A stretch of DNA of 64,000 bases, taken from Onchocerca lupi (lineage: Eukaryota; Nematoda; Chromadorea; Rhabditida; Onchocercidae). The translations under genes and the position numbers were made by a program. The stretch is from contig JAOVVO010000137.1 of the NCBI GenBank assembly GCA_028564675.1, positions 62,001-126,000 of the forward strand, given 5' to 3'. The notes under the pieces were generated by a model. The model was given only the letters and a program-made list of their open reading frames with translations, did not search any database and was not told where the DNA came from. Below, piece by piece: positions 12,551 through 25,513 of this stretch (position 1 is its first letter; the number at the start of each line of letters is the position of its first letter).

Positions 12551-15500
12551 CTCTTATCAATTGAAGTGAAAATTTGATCATGAATTGATCATTTAAAATC
12601 GCAGAGTTTGAATTGACAAATTGCTGTGGCTTATATTTAGAGGAGCAGGATTTACGGATGATTTGTTTGTTTGTTGCTGTGAGATGAAGAAAGGTGTAAT
12701 ATTGCTGAAATGACCTTCGAGAAAGGTAACACACAATGCGGGCGTAATGCCATGACGAAAAGGTGCATTTCCGTCTCATTCTGAGCAAATGGTGTCACCT
12801 TTTGCTCAACTGTTTTGCTTTAGAAGAGTTATACCTGAAATAGACAGGGGTCAAATGTTATGATGACCCTTGTCAACATTATTTTTTCTCATGCTCTTTT
12901 ATAGTTATCATCTTGGTAAAGTTTTTTTTTTTTTTAACTTTTCTCTTATTTTCAATTATTCCTGAAACATAATCATCCGATGATATAGTAATTTTTTTTT
13001 TTTAAGTCACTTATAGCTAAAAAAAAAAAGCTTGTAATATAGATATATACTATACTTTTCTTTTTTTCTTTTTTTTTTTGAAAACAAAATTTTAATTATT
13101 CAAATAAATTATCATTTTCTATTTTTATAGTTATTGAATTTTTTTTTCTCTTTACTTTATTGAATATTATTTTGGGTAGTACAGATTGTAATAACTATTT
13201 ATTACAAAAATTGTTTATTGCAAAAGTTGATTATTATTTTCTGTGACAACATTCATTGAAAATAGATAGGTAAAATTTCAACTTGCAAATTTCAGTTTCA
13301 GCTTTTTTTTCAATTATAATTTTCATTTTAATTATTATACATTCTTTCTTTCTTCTATCGAATATTAAAATTTTTTGAAGTACTTTATAAGCATTTTTGA
13401 TATAAATTTCCGGTATTTGTTTTTTTTTTTTTTTTACTTCATTTGATGAATATTAAATGAATGAAAAAAGAAGACAGGTTATCATTGATTTCTAATAAAT
13501 ATATCACTGATATTCTGAAGGAAGAATGTAACCTGCATAATAGCAGCATCTGCTGGAGCGATTTTTTGGAAATACATTGTTGTAAATTTTGATGAGATTA
13601 ATAGATAATATGCAGTAAAATTCTCTGAATATGATTTATTTATATCATGCCTGTTTTCTTTTTTCCAATCTTTCAGGTCAAATCTAGTTCTCTCATCTGT
13701 TTTATATATATTGTAAAAATCATTTACAAAGTTCTTCTTAATACTTTTATTATCATTTTCCAATTTTCATGACATTCTCAGAATTTATGAGTTAAAGAAT
13801 AACCTGTGACTAAATAAGCATTTCAATTATTTGATCATTTTCGATCAAAAATTTTTTCAAATTTATTCGCGTTTTCACGTTATGTGCCAATTTTCGTTAA
13901 CAAATCAAAATCCCTCTCTCAATATCATATGTCAATTTCATTACTAAACAATTTTATAATTCAATATTTTAATTAGAATTTCCTCCTTATAATTTTTTCA
14001 TTATTCTATTCAAATTATCTTAACAGTAGATGATGCTTATGTAATCTTCGTGAGAGGCAAAATATTTTAAATAGCAGTATACGAATGAATAAAATCTTAA
14101 ATCATTTCAAATAATATTTACTTTACAACTTGAAAAGTTATTTAATATCATTGTTAAATAGAAGAAATGCCCTTTACCTGCAATATTATTGTTTATGCAT
14201 ACCTGTCAAGAATAAGTAGTAGTAGTTGTAATAGTAGTAGTAAGAATAATTGGTTGAAGTATTATTAAACATTAGAGGGTCAGTGATGGTCATCGTAGGA
14301 ATTTAAAGAAGTTGAGAAGAAATTATTCCCTCTAAATACATTCTGTCCACTTCAAACTAGTCCTGATCTTCATTTTCCTTCTCTCTTGCACCCCGATGTA
14401 TCCTACTTTCATCCTTCTTTTATATATTGGTTATTTCATTCTTTTATGACATTGTATCTATATCCAATTTTTCAATTAGCATATTTTCACTATTATTTAC
14501 AATAATGTAATGCAAAATTTAATTAATTAAACTATCAATATTTGATGAAAAACTTAATTAATTTAACTATCAATATATCACTTATCAATTTGCAGAAAAA
14601 AAAAAATGTATTTTTATTTGTAGGATAGATGTATTTTGTCTAAGAAGAAATAGATCAAATGAAGATAGATTTTGTAAATGCACTTATTTCAACATTTCAA
14701 AATATACAATTTATCTATATTCTAATAGAAATTTTCTGACCTATGAATCATTCATTTATGAGTGACTAATCTTTACTCAAATCATGAATGAAATATGTAT
14801 GATTCTAGTTTTTTTTATTTTTCATTTTGTACATATATGATAATTTGAAAATATTTTTGACAATAGGTGGTTACAAAATCCAATGAAAAAGATATTCTCA
14901 TTATTCAAAATAGCCTTGAAGGGATTTTTTTGTTCCACAAAATGAAATCGAAAAATATTATGCTCATTTGTTGGTTTTTTTTTTTTTTTTTTTTTTTTAG
15001 ATTTTCCAACATTCTCTTATTTTTTTCGATATTTCATGCAAAGTTCAATATTATTCTTAATTATCATTTCGCTAATGAAATGCATTTAATGGGTAAAATT
15101 GATCCGTTGTGTTCTTACTTATCAGCTAAAATAGGAATGTTACATATTAAATTCATAGAGTTTGTCATAACTTCACATTTACAATTAGTGAAATAACTTC
15201 ACATTTACAGTTAGCTTTAGAAAAGCTTAGATTCTTTTTTTTTTTTTATAAAAGGAAGAATTTGTTGTTTTATTCTTTTCCATGTAAGTTTATCACGAGA
15301 TTTATTTAATTGAAATGCATAATCATAAATTTAAACAATTCTGCAAGCAAAGACGAAAAAAAAAGCAACTAATGGATTAAAAAATCAGCAATAATTTAAA
15401 TTACAATACAAAGAAGTTTAGCTTTTTTTTGTTTAATTCCAACTTTTTGATTACAATTTTCCTGCGAAATAGAATGATAAATTTATTCATTTCATATAAT

Positions 15501-16201
15501 AGAAGCCGCTCAAAAGTAACGACTATTAAAGAATCTTAGGTTTTCTTTGCATTCTTCAAATAAATCAAAGAGCATACCCATTTATATTTCTGTTTCAACA
15601 ATTTTTTCAACAATAAAATTTCCCACTTTTTTTTTTTCGATTTAAATGAACAGTTTAGGTAGCCGGTTTCTTCTTTCTTCCATCTCTTCACCATTCCTCT
15701 TTTCATCTCAGTGTTTTAATTTGTCCTCACTTTGCGCACATTAAATTCTCATCATTTCAAATCTTTTCAGTCATTACATAAAGTTTGTGAATTTACAATT
15801 TATCAGCTCATCGTTCTATTTTCTTCTTTCTTTCAAAAATGAAGTTTGAAAATATACGCATGCATACACCATCTGACAACATTTCATGTCACTTTCAGAT
15901 TTTCATTAATCTTTCGAAGACATTCTTATCGTCACTCTTTTTCTTTTAGTTTCTCCTAATTTTTGGGAAAATTTACTCTTTGACACTAGCATGCTCATAA
16001 TTTTAGCAAAAAAATAAATAAATGCAGAAAAAAAATCCGCATGGCAGACATTTCTTCATGAAATGAGATAATACATTCCAAAATATGCCAATAAATTGTG
16101 CCATTTCTGATGTATCAACAGATAGTTATGGCAAAATTGAAAAAAGACATTTTTTACAACTTTGATTCCAATTTGCTTTGCTTAAATTTTTATTCTAACA
16201 T
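12551..16201. other. Gene-poor region with homopolymer tracts and short repeats
   Basis: I see long T runs (about 12920, 13000, 13075, 13425, 14980 and 15235), a trinucleotide AGT patch at 14217-14246, and an imperfect direct repeat of about 40 bp at 14520-14580 sharing TTAATTAATTTAACTATCAA-like sequence. An inverted repeat lies at 12843-12874. No gene is supported. Confidence 0.5.
12843..12874. repeat. Inverted repeat GGGTCA-n10-TGACCC
   Basis: GACAGGGGTCA (12843-12853), a 10-base spacer and TGACCCTTGTC (12864-12874) form 11-base arms with one mismatch. The cores GGGTCA/TGACCC resemble nuclear-receptor half-sites arranged as an inverted repeat, but a simple RNA or DNA hairpin is equally possible. 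It lies upstream of the candidate signal-peptide exon at 12482-12550 on the minus strand. Confidence 0.35.
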
Positions 16202-16250
16202 TAGTTGGACCCCCACGTGTTGCCGTGGCAACGCTTGGGGGTCCAACTAG
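16202..16250. mobile_element. Helitron-like 3' end: palindrome followed by CTAG
   Basis: A 48-bp near-perfect palindrome (16202-16249; arms TAGTTGGACCCCCA...GGGGGTCCAACTA) has an inner hairpin GTTGCC-GT-GGCAAC at 16219-16232. About 14 bases further on comes CTAG (16247-16250) and a T. A G+C-rich hairpin shortly before CTRR with T next to it is the known 3'-end signature of Helitrons. It is far richer in G+C than its surroundings and abuts the TC that starts the next repeat. Confidence 0.5.
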
Positions 16251-17280
16251 TCTACATAAATAAAAATGTAAATGTTCGTTTGTTCAAAATCTTAAATCTC
16301 CGAAAGTTCTTATTGATTACTTTGAAATTTTGACGCAACGTTGCTTCGAATATGCGTTGAAATTTTGATCCAATGTTGCTTCGCATGTTTTTATAAACAC
16401 TCGTTTTGTGGCTCAGTTTGGTTAAGCAAAAAAAGAAAAGAAAAGAGAAAGCACACATTTCTAGTGTTGGGGAAAAAAATCTGATCGAATTGTAATTTGG
16501 ATTGTAATCTGATTGGATTGGAGATTGCTTCTTTCTTGCCATTGTGAAACAGCTAGGTCAGCAATAAATATCGCAAAAGTCTTTTATTTCTTGTGTGACA
16601 GAGACGAATTTTGTTGAGAAAATTTTGGAAGAGTAATTTTTTTCAACAAACAATTATCAAAGAACATCAAGTCAAATTGATTACTGAGTTATTCCTTCCT
16701 TTGCCGCTCGTATGAATACTGCTCAACTGAATTGTCGGAATGTTGCTATTGCTGTGTCATTTTGAATTCCAAACTGTTCCTGTTGCTGTGTCCGTTAAGA
16801 ACTCCGAATTTGAAGTTGAACTCCAACTCCACAAATCCTGTCTTTCTAAATCTTTTCGGGGCTTCTCCCTTGCATATGATCTCCATCATATCATTTTTTG
16901 ATTGGATGGCTTCATTTTGTTTATCTGTGAATTGGAGCGTTTTGGCGGTAAAGTTGTTCATCCATTTGGCGGTGAACATGTTTATCATACCTTTGAAATT
17001 GTGTCGCGTCATTTGACCTTTAGCGCTCCTTATCATTCCTTGCTTGTTTAGCACTTCTTGTCATGGCTCTATTTGCATTCGAGGTTTCTCCTGTAAATCT
17101 TTAAAAAACTAAAAAAAAACGCAAACGCAAAGGATTGAAGAAAAAAGTTAGGTAAATCTATATAAAAACACGCGTCTATTCAAATGCAACATGGTATCAA
17201 AATTTTGAAGCAATCGGTGAAGAATTTGCAGCATTGTGTCAAAAATAACGACGAACATTTGCATTTTTATTTATATAAAT
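16251..17280. mobile_element. Non-autonomous repeat with inverted ends, 1.03 kb
   Basis: The left end (16251-16279) and the right end (17251-17279, reversed) match over 29 bases with three differences; the shared core is TAAATAAAAATG plus AAATGTTCGT. Inside, the stretches at about 16880-17010 (GTTTATCTGTGAATTGG, TTTGGCGGTAAA-type words) and 17140-17250 (GAAGCAATCGGTGAAGAATTTGCA-type words, given here only in part) recur at 44.3-44.9 kb. No transposase, replication-initiator or helicase frame is present. The two frames of 94-102 codons inside are not protein-like. It is best read as a non-autonomous Helitron/HINE-type or MITE-like element; which one cannot be settled here. Confidence 0.65.
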
Positions 17281-17890
17281 CATACGGCGTTTTGGCATAC
17301 AAATGATTTTGTTCATTGGAATTTTTTTTTCTTTTTTTGTTTCTAAAACTAGTATAGCCGTGTTATATCCATACAAGAAATGAAACTTAAATATTTAAAT
17401 TAAGAAGTTAAAGCAGATTTACGTTTAGGTAACATAAGAAATTTTCAAAAATGCTGCTTATAGAGAAAATTATTTTAATGTCAGCATCGTAGATGATATT
17501 GTATCAATTGATTTAGGTAAAATAATTGAAATATAGCTTTTACGGAAAAGCTATTTGTATCGTGTTTGATGTATATTTCTATTAAATGACATTGAGTTTG
17601 TCCGGTCTGGCTTGGCATTTCAGTAAGAAGATTAGTGACAGAAGATCTAACTAGGTTAATTAAAAATCAATATCATGAGAATTCATTTCAACTGATAACA
17701 AGGAAAGCAGAGAAGTTAACAGATGAAACAAACAGAATTTATCCATTATTAGAATACTTGACATATATTTAATTCTAAAGTGTTTGCGTGTTGAATTATC
17801 GAAAAAATTTCACACAGTTAATTAACTGCTATCTTTTAGAATTAAATTCAATTTGCAAAAAAGAAATTATTTCAAATCAATTCTTGCTAT
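17281..17890. other. Upstream region of the FAM43 gene
   Basis: About 600 bp between the repeat and the start codon. AT-rich with no exon seen; presumably promoter and 5' UTR. Confidence 0.4.
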
Positions 17891-20800
17891 ATGTCAACAT
17901 TTTCAACAACTATTACCACAAATGCCAACAATGACAATAATAATGTGAACGATAAAGCTGCAACAATACAATTTTTGACATTTCCATTTCGACGGCGACG
18001 GAAACGTTATACGATAAATCCGCCAGATGACACTTATCATGTTGTTTATCTTGGTAATGTATTGACAATTCTTGCAAAAGGTATATATTTTTTGACATTT
18101 TTCTTTTGATTAAATACATTTTTCATATCAAAATTGCCATTTATCATGTTTATGCTTCAATTAAACGTTTGCAAAAAATAGAATACAGATAATGAAGTAT
18201 AGGTAATTTTTAATTTATTTAGTATAGGCAATAAAATAAGAATATCAAAAAATAAGAAAAAAAAAGCATTTTTTATTAAATTAAATTTTTCAAACAGAAA
18301 CTTTCTTTTTTTATTTTGTTGTAGTTTGTATTTTTTTTTTTTTTTTTTTGTACACGCACATACGTCATTATATATATTTGATAATCAAAATTTATCATTG
18401 ATTACCTCATTTGGACAATAATTTTTCTTGGATTTTTGTAAAAAAGCATTTATTAAATCTAATAGTACTTTATTTTCTTTCATAGGAATAATGATTGTAA
18501 AATGTTTTATTCTATCAAAAAAAATGTGAATAGCGTGAACCAATTGTTTGGCTAAAAAAAAAAAAAGAAAAGTCACGAAATAATTAAAATTGGAATTTAG
18601 CAAAAAAAAAAAATAAGTGAAACATACTTTAAAAATATGTGATAATGCTGATTATTCTATTGTTTGCATTGAAGCAAATTCGTGTGGAATATTTTGGAAA
18701 TGAAAGAAATTCATTGATAGTGAATCGATCTCACATGAAGCATCAAAATAGCATTTCGAAATGCTCAAACTATATCTTGTTCGATTCCTATCATTTATCA
18801 TTACTTATGTCAAGTTTAGAAAACAAAAAAAAAAAAGTTTCAGGTGAAGAATGTTTAGAGAAGCCTCTTTCGTTAATTTGGAATGCTTATTGTAATAGGC
18901 AACGCGCGCAACTTACTATGAAACTTACTGTTACACGTTCCGGACTTAAGGTTAATTGTAAATTTAGAAATTATGCTATAAAGAAGTATTAATAAATTTC
19001 AACATTTCATCAAATAATTTTTGAAACCATTTATCCATTCAATTCATGCTTATCAATGTTAAATAAGTTTTGCTTCAAAATTTATTGAATATTTTAATGA
19101 ATTAATTTTTGATAATATGGCCAAAAGGTAAGAAAAAATTAGAAAAGTTATTGTTTTTATTTCCATTTATAATCTAATTTCATGATATTTATATGGCATT
19201 AATGATCCAGAAACAAATAGCTTTTCATTTTATTAAAACTCATATCTGAACAAGTTCTTCTGGTATTTCAAGTCATTCCAATCTCAAAATTAGAAATATT
19301 AGCTGTCAAAATGATAATATGTTTCTTTAATCAATTGCTTAGGAAGAATAAAATGATAATTTGAAGAGGAATCAAATGAATAGCATGTTATAGAATAATT
19401 GGAATAATTTAATATAAATAATTTAATACTGTATTTTATGAAAATACAATAATTTAATGGAATCGAAAAAGACAGCAAAATTTGTGCTGCGATGTTTCAA
19501 TGCAAAAATTTAGAGTAAAAGCAAATGAGATGAGATTAATTAATAAACTTAATGATGGTCTGATAAAGGTAAGTTTTGCTCATCTTTTTCATATTGTAAT
19601 TTCAAACAACTTTTTCGTGAAAATTTCAAAATAAAGATCATTTTTTTAGGCAGAAACAAAACAGCAAGGTATTACGGAATATTGGTCACATCGAATAACA
19701 TATTGTTTGGCGCCATCTAATTTTCCACGAGTATTTTGTTGGGTTTATAAACATGAGGGAAAAAAGATGAAACCGGAATTGAGGTTTGATATAACCATAG
19801 TTACAATTTTTATTTGGCAATTTGAAAACGAATCAACTGAAATAAATTTGCTGTCAAAAAATAAGAATGATTAGATTGGATAACTTTCTTTTTTTTTTTT
19901 TCTTTTTTGTTCCGATAACTAATCGACTTTTTAAATTCTTTCCTTACATATTGCTGTAGAATGGAATCGTAGATCAAAAAATGATAGCGAATTTTTTGAA
20001 ATATTTCGACTTTCCTTTAGCTATTTGATGGATCAAATTAGATGCAACAATTTGATATTGTTGTTCATTTATTCGTAAATTTTAGATGTCATGCAGCACT
20101 GTGCAAAAAGTTGTCGGATCCGTATAAAATAGCACAAGCACTCGAACATAATCTTCGAGCTGCTCTTCAGGTAGTAGTTATTCTTTTTTTTTAACTGAAT
20201 TATCAATTACAGAAATATTTCATGCCATCTATCATATCATTCCAATTAATCCTTTCTTTGATTGATTTATTGATTGTTATTCTTCGAAATAAATTGTTAT
20301 TTTCAATCAAAAATCGACATCAAAATTATTAGGATCTTAGGACAATGACATTTGCAATATTACTATTTTTACCTGAATATTATCATTCTAAATCTTCTAT
20401 TTCAATTAATTTCGGTGAAATAATTCATTTCAATCGTTATTAAAATTCAGATTAAAAATTTTAATTCCTCATTAATTGATTAATAAATTTAAAAAAAAAT
20501 ACATATCCTTCTTATCTGATTGTCTTAATATTATATGCACCGAGAATCTGATAATTTTGAAGATATCTTGTTTATATATATTTCATTCATTTCATAAGTC
20601 GATTACGTAATTCAAATTATTCGTGTTATTTTTATCGTTAACTTAAAGTTGAATTCAATTTTAGGAGTATCGTCGTGAGAAACTTTGCCGTCAAAATGCT
20701 CGACTCAACGCCCTAATTATTGGACAATCATCCAATGGGCCTAAAAGGTATCTTATTCTTAAGACTGATATGATATGTAGCAGTGATTTTATTGATATAT

Positions 20801-22126
20801 GGCCTTATATCCTTTTTCCTTTCATCCACATCAATTTTTAATTTAGGAAACTATTGCTACAAACAGGTTCACTTAATTTCCGTCCTCCAGTTGGTCGTTC
20901 AAAAAGTGCTCCAAGATTGTTTGCTATTGATGAGGAAAATGAGTATCTCGAGGAGCAACAGGTTTTTTTTAACTTTATTCGTAAAATTATATCAATCAGC
21001 TCTGTTCCACATATCTGGATTTTGTTGCTTCCTAAATGAATTCGTAAATATAGCGACAATTTGATTCAGGATAAGATGAAATTCTTTTCTTTCCCGAATA
21101 ATCGTCAGAATCATTAATATCGTTTGGATTTTCTCTTTTCATTTTTAATGTATAATGCATCGTGATTTTTTATTTGCTCGTAGACGAATTTCTGAAAATA
21201 TTTTTGAAAGGTGAAGAGAAAGAGAATTTTAGGAAGAATATTCAGACGTGGATTCATTATGTTATGTGGAATCACCAATCAGTGGTGATGCTTGTAGTAC
21301 AAATAGTTTGGAGAGTAATGAAACGGAGGAAATTTCCCTCTCTCAACAGAATTCTTTTCGAGGTTCATTTTTATTATTAAGAAAAGAAAAAAGCACAGTT
21401 TACTATAGATGAAGTTAAGAAAAGAAAAAAAAACTGATGAAATTGACTCAATATCTTCTTTTTTTTTTTTTTTTTTTTGAAGTTATCCTTTTTTTTTAAA
21501 TTCCATTGAAAATCACAAAGTTGTTCACTGATTGAGGAGTAAATTTCAACATTTGTATAGGAGAGATGGGGAAATGGCAATTTTTACGATAATTTTAGGA
21601 AGATAAACTAAAAATTTTTAACATTGCGAACAATTCTTCAGATTTTGAAAGAAAGAATTTTTCTTCATTTTACTATTTCGCACATTTCCAAAAACAAATA
21701 TTCGAATTGATTAAACTATTTGCATTTTTTTTTTTTTTAGCCAGTAATGATGAGATACATGACTTAATGAGGAAGTTATGTGATATGAATCTAGAGCAGG
21801 AAAAACAACGGAATGATTTATTGGCTAGCAACTTTAGTTCAAACTTAGAATGTGGTCCATCCAGTGTTAGTTCAGATGATGGAATGCAATCGACCGATTC
21901 AGAAAATCATTCCTGGAAAATACGACGATTACCGAGTTTAGAAAAACGATCAGAACAAGAAATAGATACAGTTAGTGAAGAATCTGGTTATCATGATTTT
22001 GATGATGGTTTTAATAGTGCTACTGCTGATGATGATGATGATGATGATGATGATGTTCGTCGGAATAGTGAAATTTATTATGATGATGATGAAAGTCAAT
22101 ATGATGAACAAGTTACAGCACTTTAA
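17891..22126 (+). CDS. FAM43: FAM43-type PTB/PID-domain protein (409 aa)
   Basis: Eight exons: 17891-18080, 18844-18950, 19650-19783, 20086-20170, 20665-20747, 20847-20961, 21233-21362 and 21741-22126 (TAA), all GT..AG and in phase. After an Asn-rich start, residues about 48-175 are a phosphotyrosine-binding-like domain with FAM43 hallmarks: PPDDTYHVVYLGNVLT, KQQGITEYWSHRITYC, then PRVFCWVYKHEGKK and RCHAALCKK. A short basic helix (EYRREKLCRQNARLNAL) follows. The rest is Ser/Asp/Glu-rich and probably disordered, with RPPVGRSKSAPRL near 213 and nine Asp in a row (GAT x9, 22028-22054). FAM43 proteins are adaptor-like and their partners are poorly known. Human FAM43A is of similar length. AATAAA at 22235-22240 may be the poly(A) signal. 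The first ATG is the only one in frame before the domain. Confidence 0.88.
19476..19568 (+). other. Possible in-frame cassette exon in the FAM43 gene
   Basis: Between exons 2 and 3 lies a stretch with an acceptor (AAAGACAG) and a perfect donor (AAG|GTAAGT). It is 93 nt long, starts and ends in phase 0 and is open for 31 codons. Joining exon 2 straight to exon 3 gives the conserved family sequence (SGLKAETKQQGITEYW), so the constitutive form should skip it. Inclusion would insert 31 residues into the PTB domain. Confidence 0.3.
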
Positions 22127-24529
22127 TATTACTTTTTGAATTATTGATGATAAGTAATTGGATATTTGCTAGTTTGTTTAATTTGGTGCTGCATAAAACG
22201 ATGCCTGGAAATGTCATGAAATCTGATCCTAATGAATAAACAACGAAGGCAGTGAAATTTAGTGATATCGAGTTCTGATATCAAAGTAATTATCGATAAT
22301 AGGTGCTGGACCATAAATCTGTTATTTATCTGATAAATATATTGTGAAATAGTGACCATTCGAGAATAATAGTAACAAATGTGATGCAATATTTTCCATA
22401 AATTTGTACAATTATTGTTTAACCAATCTCTTTGATTCATTTTTTGCTCTTGTTCGAATTAGAATTATTTATTGTTGTTGATTAAAAGAAAAAAGTAATT
22501 CACACATTTTTGGATATCACATGAATCTTGAAATTTTTTTATCATTTAATCTTTTAATTTGAAAAAATATTAATACTTAAATGTTAGACTAATGCAATTG
22601 TTAGATATGTTTGCTCGATTTGGAAACTAAGCTTATCTTCATTATCAAAAATTGATTTATTCTAGTAAATTTACTCGATATTTAAGGTTATTTTTTCTTC
22701 GGCTCAAAGAAAGTTAAAGGATGAATGAAGACAATATGATGACAGGATAATTGCTGATAATATATCATTCTTGATAAATTATGGAACTGAAGAAATATAT
22801 TTACTTACTGCTATGGTAGGATTTTTAGAGTCATTTTTGGATATTTAACAAATTTTCTGATCAAAATGTAAATATTTGTTGGGAATTTTTTTGAAGAGAC
22901 ATACATAATGGTGCATTATTTTAATTGTTATTTACAAATAAATATGATCATATTGAACTTTCTATACATTGATGTATGCTTGATAAAATAATTCTCCTAA
23001 TCCAATTCCAAACAAATCTCCTAATCTGATCTTACTTAGATTTAATTTTGATCATAAATTAAGAACAAAATTTGATCATTTTACCTGACATAATATAAAT
23101 AAAAGAACAATAAAATCAATTATAATAATTCTAGCGAATTAAGTTAGTCATCATCTTTCGATGAAATAAATAAGATAATTTGAAATGTCGAATATGAATC
23201 TTCAAAAACACTGAATTAATGAAATGAATAGAATAATTTGAAATACCGAATATAAATTCCCAATAGTACCCAAATGTTGTTTCTGTAGTTTGGTTTTGTA
23301 ATAATTTAAAGTACTGTAGAATGTATTGATTAAAATTCAAGAACTTCGTGAAGTTTTAGAAAAATCTTGATCTTGAATAAGAATCTTGATAAGAAAATCT
23401 CTTATCTATGAAACAGTACAATGAGTGCTCTTTTCAAATAATTCAATGCGTGAAAAACAGGAAGATTTATATAAATTAATTTTATCACATGCAATCAACG
23501 TTGGTCATATATATAATGATATTATATATAGTTGACAGAATCGTTAATTGTAATAAAGAAAAATCATAAATCTCATATACAAGAGCACTCAAGAAAATAC
23601 ATAATAATCATTATATAATCATAAACATTATCAGTGACATTATCATTATGATTACTACTATTTCATCGTCACTATATGATTCATTACCATGCCGTTTTAT
23701 GATTCATTGCGATTTGTAATCATTGCCATTATCATAATTTTCCATCATTATCATCTATCATTATTATCAATGTTTAACAAAAAAAAATATGTATTTCATA
23801 AGTTTGCATTAAGCAAAAAAAGATAAAGAAAAAGATGATTCATTAAAGTTTATTTTATTGATTCATTAGCAGAATAAAAAATGTATTTTAAACATCCTTC
23901 GTATATTTAATTTCATTTTGAAGGATTTTAAAAAAATTTTAAAATAAAAATTCTAAAAAAAAAGTTTTAAATACAGAAATTAGCATGAGAAACAAATACA
24001 ATGACCATTAATTGGCTAATAATAATGATAAAGAATAAAAAAAAAAAGGAAATGCGTTAACTCATGCACTCATAAATAAATGACAAATGAAAATCGAAAC
24101 TTAAATTAATTTTACATTTAAAAAACTTTTTATATAAGCTATAATATTAAATTTAACGAGCAAGTACATGTGCAATATATATATATATATATTATATATG
24201 AAGGTGCATTAGTAATAGATTCTGAATCTAATCGATAAATGTTATTGCCAAGCATAAATTGAATTTAATTTAAATTATTTATGCAATATTTATCATCTAA
24301 AAGATACCTATTGATTCTCCTTCGTCGGAAATTTTAGGGAAATTCTACACTTCACATTTTGAATTTTGATAAAATTTATAATTATAGCACTAACATATCA
24401 CTGAACTTCATAACTTTCTCTCTTTTATCATCAAAAATTTTTCTAGTACAAAATTCGAAAACGATAAAAATTGCAAATTTTTGACTAGTGGTAAATGATA
24501 CCCGCATTAAAATTTGAAAAATTCATTCG

Positions 24530-24561
<32 letters not shown>

Positions 24562-25513
24562 CTAAAAATATAGGCAAAAGCATCGTTCATCGAAAGCTTA
24601 ACTATTACCAACAAATGGATTAAACGAAATATGTGACTGATAGTATCACGAAATCGGATGTTATCATAAATTGCTTTTCTAGAAGATTCATACAGAGCTT
24701 CGGCATGCTGAAGAACTGTCAACTAATTTGTAGTAAACCGTTAATTACCTCATTAAATTACGATAATCTAACTTTTTCCGGAAAAATTCAAAATCCGAGA
24801 ATAATTAATTCTTCTTTTTATTCCTCCTATTGACGTAGACTGGATGTATATTCGACCTATTCAGAATATACGTTCAGTTTCAATATTCAAAATCTATACT
24901 GCACACAAAAATGCACTCTTCATTAATATAAATTTACACTTTCAATAATGATGGCATTTCATTTCATAAAAATACATGAAAATATTAAAATGGCTATTGG
25001 AATTTCATCAAAAATGTTTCCAAACAATTAAAAATATAGGAAAAATGAACTCGTCAACTTGCTGGGAATCATTAGTAAAAAAAAAAAAAAAAAAGAAAAA
25101 AATGGCAGTATGATGAAAAAAGTAGTATTTTTTAGGGAAAAATAGATGAGATAGATAAGAAAGTAGAAGAATATCGTAAAAAAATGGGATTTTGACAGAT
25201 GACAATAGCAGTAAAAGGTGTAAATCGCTTTTTTTTCTTTTTTTTTTTTTGAAGTCGCTCGATCGTGTAGATGGAATTGAAATTCGCAAACTTTTCATCG
25301 TTTTGCAGGTGACATGCCAGATGCGATATGCGTAAATTAAGCTGATATTTGATGTTAAAGTTCTGGATCTGTCGATATAACTAACAGCATGAAAGCGAAC
25401 TATTAATAGATTGACGATGAGATTAATTTCATTTTCCGATGCAGTCCATTCGTACTTTCATCCTTTTTTCTTTTTTTTTTTTTCCTTCCTTTCTACACGA
25501 ATTTTTGTTTACT
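22127..25513. other. Intergenic, convergent ends of FAM43 and YAP genes
   Basis: About 3.4 kb, expected to hold two 3' UTRs. It contains a degenerate TCATTATCA-type repeat patch (about 23600-23775), an AT dinucleotide run (about 24173-24199) and long T or A runs at 24539-24560 and 25078-25094. No gene is supported. Confidence 0.5.
23600..23775. repeat. Degenerate CATTATCAT-type repeat patch
   Basis: Many imperfect copies of short CATTAT/TCATTATCA words in tandem or near-tandem order. Low-complexity; no function suggested. Confidence 0.5.
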
